Shown here piece by piece: positions 8,301 through 10,684 of a DNA stretch of 10,684 nt; the stretch's first letter is position 1; each line of letters starts with the position of its first letter. The stretch is taken from positions 1,429-12,112 of the forward strand of contig JAAAVE010000876.1 in assembly GCA_015679605.1 (NCBI GenBank), read 5' to 3'. The stretch is from Podila epigama. Lineage: Eukaryota > Mortierellomycota > Mortierellomycetes > Mortierellales > Mortierellaceae. A model generated the notes under the pieces. The model searched no databases. It was not told the DNA's origin and saw only the letters and a program-made list of their open reading frames with translations. The translations under genes and the position numbers were made by a program.

Positions 8301-9866
8301 CGCATGTTTGACAGCAATAACAAGACTGGGCTTGGTTCTCTACCCACATCGCCTCCAACCTTTCAACGTCCTACTGCCGTTTCCACTAATGTGTCTGGGT
8401 ATTCGAGCACGACAACGGCATCAACATCGTTGAGTCGACACGAACTTGCCAAGCGGGACTTGGAAGCTGAGATGAAATTGATTGAGCTGCAGCAAAAGGA
8501 GTTTGAGAGACAGCAACAAGAACTGGCCAGGCTTCAGCAACAGCAGCTTGAAGAACAACAGCGTCAGCATCGCTTGCAGCAGGAACAGCTCCAAAAAGCA
8601 CAGCAAGAACAGATCCAGCGACAACATGAAAAATGGCAAGAGCGGAAGCGAATGTTGCAGGAGAAAGAACAATTAGCAGAATTGCAGGCTATGCAACACA
8701 AGGATCTGGTACGCGCACACCAATCGCAGCAACTCGAGCAACAGCAACAACAGCAGCGACAGAGTATTACTATTAGTCAAAATGGCATAATCCCAAGAGT
8801 TTCAGACCTGACATCGTCTGTTGCATCCGTATCTCTCAACGCGTCGTCGTCGTCACCATCAACATCGTCGTCGTCCAATACCTACAGGCGTTCAATTTCA
8901 GGAACAGGTGTTCAGACAGGTGTCGTCTACCCATCACAATCGACAGTGACATCGTCATCGACTTTGTCTTCAAGTACGGCGTCTACAGCGACATTGGATG
9001 GCAGAACAAGTGTGGATGAACCAACAGCTCCTAGCGTCCCTGTCAAATCTGCTCGAAGAAATGGAGCCGTCGCAAACGGGGCCTCCAGTCCTTCGACAAC
9101 AGCGCAGGCGGCGCTGGCAAAGTCCAGGAGGGCATCTGTCAACAGCAATGCGTCATTGGGGCCAAAGCCTGAACTGCTGCCCAAGCCAACGCGATTCAGG
9201 ATGAAGGACGGAACAGGCAATGTGATGGCGGGTGAGGAAGAGGCTTTCAGGCGCAAATTCCCAAGCACCCTTGATGATGACATTTTGTTGGGTCACTCGT
9301 CATCGACCTTGCCCTCGTCTTCTTCGTCGTCTTCATCGTCATTGCAGAACCATGATGTTTTGAAAAAGGAGAGCACGGAATCCTTTGCGGGGCGCTTTAA
9401 CAGTGAAAAGAGTCTTGGAGAGACACCTACAGTTCGACCGAATCAGCTCCAATACCGTTCACCATCACAGCGTGCGCGAGATCTTCGAGCAGATGTGCCA
9501 AGCAGCAGTGACTATAAGAGTCTGAATATTGGAAACAGTAACAGTAGCAGTGGTATCAGTGGTATCAGTGCAGCGAGAAGTAGCTTTGAACGGTATGAGA
9601 GCAAAGGTGGAGCCAAGGCTGAAGTCGAGCAAGTGGAGGATGATGATGATGATGAAGAAGAAGAAGAAAAGTTGGTACGAAACCGACCCGCAGCTCGTCA
9701 ACAGGTCGTCAATAAGCAGCAGTCACAGCCGGCTGTGGCGGCACCGTCGACGTCGACGTCGAGAGCGAGCCTTGAAGGGGGTGTGGGTGAAGAGGATACT
9801 GACCGGCCCATGGAGTCGGTCCGAGAACGTGTTCAACGTATGAACAGAGTTGGACGCGTCGCCTAG
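5313..9866 (+). CDS. NAK-family Ser/Thr kinase (Ark1/Prk1/AAK1-like), 7 exons, with long disordered coiled-coil tail
   Basis: Kinases of this family phosphorylate endocytic coat and adaptor proteins (Pan1 and epsins in yeast, the AP-2 mu subunit in animals) at cortical actin or clathrin sites. Exons read as 5313-5564, 5698-5803, 5948-6036, 6165-6426, 6574-6717, 6827-6924 and 7116-9866, giving 1233 aa. The kinase domain spans about 31-305: AEGGFAHVY (40-48), Lys64, Glu80, HRDIKVEN (163-170), DFGSA (182-186), family-typical TTLQYRAPEM (214-223), DIWALG (237-242) and Arg295. All catalytic residues are present. The tail is Ser/Thr/Gln-rich, with FDDSF (392-396) and DAF (417-419) resembling AP-2 appendage ligands. 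It also has a Gln-rich coiled coil (about 758-866), PSVPVK (956-961, SH3-ligand-like), nine serines (1051-1059) and D5E5 (1159-1168). Met5313 is the first ATG of the leader, in a weak context. The kinase call is firm; endocytic partners are inferred. Numbering assumes a GC-AG intron 5. Confidence 0.94.
6718..6826 (+). other. Probable GC-AG intron (kinase intron 5)
   Basis: With a GCAAGT donor at 6718-6723 and the TATAG acceptor ending at 6826, the protein reads LIQSMLKEDPKQRP. This aligns with AAK1 LIRYMLEPDPDKRP without any gap. GCAAGT is the classic GC-AG donor. The nearest GT donor in a workable phase (GTGTTC at 6733) matches the consensus poorly and inserts five residues into kinase subdomain XI. 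A CTGAC branch-like motif lies at 6782-6786, followed by a T-rich stretch. The acceptor is doubled (AGAG), and only the first AG keeps frame with the GC donor. Confidence 0.65.
6996..7072. repeat. Degenerate ATGAGCC repeats in kinase intron 6
   Basis: Variants of ATGAGCC / TTGAGCC / ATGAGCT recur several times across the middle of intron 6 (6925-7115), for example GAGCCATGAGCCATGAGC around 7026-7043. A CTAAT branch-like site lies downstream near 7091, and the AATAG acceptor ends at 7115. An earlier AG at 7099-7100 is excluded because it leads at once to TAG in frame. Confidence 0.55.
8436..8762 (+). other. Gln-rich coiled-coil segment of the kinase tail
   Basis: About 109 residues (758-866 of the predicted protein) of alternating Gln, Glu, Leu, Lys and Arg, starting RHELAKRDLEAEMKLIELQQ. 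There are no prolines or glycines, so a long helix is expected. The CAG/CAA codons are mixed, so this is not a pure trinucleotide expansion. It probably drives self-association or binding to other endocytic coat proteins. Confidence 0.8.
9639..9668 (+). repeat. In-frame (GAT)5(GAA)5 microsatellite encoding D5E5
   Basis: Five GAT codons followed by five GAA codons encode an uninterrupted acidic block at residues 1159-1168 of the kinase tail. Pure codon usage, in contrast to the mixed codons around it, points to trinucleotide slippage; copy number is likely to vary between isolates without breaking frame. Confidence 0.85.
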
Positions 9867-10684
9867 AATGTAGAATATTATTTTTTGTTGTGACTGAAGT
9901 ATTAAGCCTTTAAATGGGGTATGGAGTTCGTCCCTCCATGTCCCTCTCGCATTCGCTTTGAAGAATGTGGTATGAGTATTTGCGGTATTAAAGCAGCTTC
10001 GTAATTGCTAAATATAAAAGCTTGTAGCGAAGCCTTGATGTGAATGGTAAGATGATTGATGATTGAGATTGAAGAGTGAAGAATGAGACTAGAGTGCTTC
10101 ATTTTTTTTTTTTTTTTTTGGGGTTCACGCTGCACAAACTGTGATCTACAAGAACTTCCTCGTTCGATTTTTACATGAACAGAATGAAGCACTTGTACAC
10201 GAGGTTAATGCATGGTATCTAGGAGAACAGGTGGACATACTAGGGGGGGGAATAAAAAGGTGCAAGTATGCATTGTGCACACCCGTGAATTCTTGTGCTT
10301 GGAAACGAAGTAAGGTTGAGCGTTGAGAATCGATATGATTGGTGATTGGTCGGAATGGATGTGGAGAAAGAAGCACTTGAAAGACACAAGGTTCAGGGCC
10401 AATTACTAACAGAAAGAATAACAGCGGTAGCCATGTTATTACTTATCACTATATTGACAGACAACTCATGGTCATGGTCAATGCTATGTAGTATAAAACT
10501 GTCATTGCAAAAAATAATGTTTGTCTTTAATTATTGCTTTCTAGTCAACGTGTATACGTTGGTGGACTGAAAGTCCACCCTTCTTTTGTGTGAACAAATA
10601 TCGACAAACGCCGCACCTTTTAAAGTTAAGAAAACAAAAAAATTGCTCCAAAAATTACAATAAGCAACAAATTATAAACACGAC
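9867..10684. other. Kinase 3' UTR and intergenic DNA without a supported gene
   Basis: After the TAG at 9864-9866 there is a T-rich TTATTTTTTG stretch (about 9878-9888) and AATATAAAAG near 10011, both possible 3'-end signals. An 18-base T run lies at 10102-10119, AATAAA at 10251-10256 after a run of eight G, and TATAAAA at 10492-10498, which could be a TATA box for a gene beyond the right edge. The last 200-300 bases are markedly more AT-rich. Open frames here give translations without domains and overlap homopolymer runs. No tRNA fold was recognised. Confidence 0.6.
10561..10579. repeat. Perfect 8-bp inverted repeat with a 3-base loop
   Basis: GGTGGACT, loop GAA, AGTCCACC. The stem is perfect and GC-rich, set in AT-rich DNA, with a weakly T-rich stretch (CTTCTTTTG) after it. 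It could be part of a transposon terminal repeat continuing past the window edge, a small RNA hairpin, or chance. No partner copy of the motif was seen elsewhere in the window. Confidence 0.75.

Noticed and set aside
7116-9866. Prk1-type autophosphorylation sites ([LIVM]xx[QNTS]xTG) in the kinase tail
   Set aside because: Several TG dipeptides were checked by eye (for example SMTG, NYTG, VQTG, DGTG), but none has both required upstream residues at the right spacing.
10141-10570. Short open frames downstream of the kinase on both strands
   Set aside because: They are under 80 codons, overlap in conflicting frames, and show no recognisable motif or splice structure.

Overview
The window is a gene-dense piece of a fungal nuclear genome. 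The evidence is short introns (about 100-190 bases, one of 448) with GTAAGT-like donors and CTAAC-like branch sites, pyrimidine-rich ATG-free leaders, and proteins of recognisable fungal or eukaryotic families. The intron-rich structure and a very long, disordered kinase tail would fit an early-diverging fungus such as Mucoromycota/Mortierellomycotina, but that placement is a weak inference. No rRNA, tRNA, CRISPR array, prophage or complete transposon was seen.

Layout. (1) Minus strand, 749 down to 129: the first exon (207 codons) of a class III (YqjM-like) Old Yellow Enzyme with a mitochondrial-type N-terminus. Its first intron runs off the left edge. (2) 750-1419: a divergent promoter shared by genes 1 and 3. 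(3) Plus strand, 1420-4787: a complete long-chain acyl-CoA synthetase in 8 exons (695 aa by my splicing), including a 26-nt microexon. (4) 4788-5312: a compact intergenic region with the synthetase 3' end and the kinase leader, which carries a CATC-type minisatellite. (5) Plus strand, 5313-9866: a complete NAK-family (Ark1/Prk1/AAK1-like) Ser/Thr kinase in 7 exons (1233 aa). One intron appears to be GC-AG. The last exon encodes a tail of about 900 aa with clathrin-adaptor-type motifs and a Gln-rich coiled coil. (6) 9867-10684: 3' UTR and intergenic DNA with a T tract, an AATAAA, and a perfect 8-bp hairpin in AT-rich sequence near the right edge.

How the genes relate. The ene-reductase and the acyl-CoA synthetase are head-to-head and both act on lipid-related substrates, so co-regulation is possible but unproven. 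The kinase belongs to actin/clathrin endocytosis and has no obvious link to the other two. I found no wholly new system. The most distinctive signals are in gene structure: the frame-critical microexon with a competing acceptor, the inferred GC-AG intron inside the kinase domain, and the two-start arrangement of the oxidoreductase.
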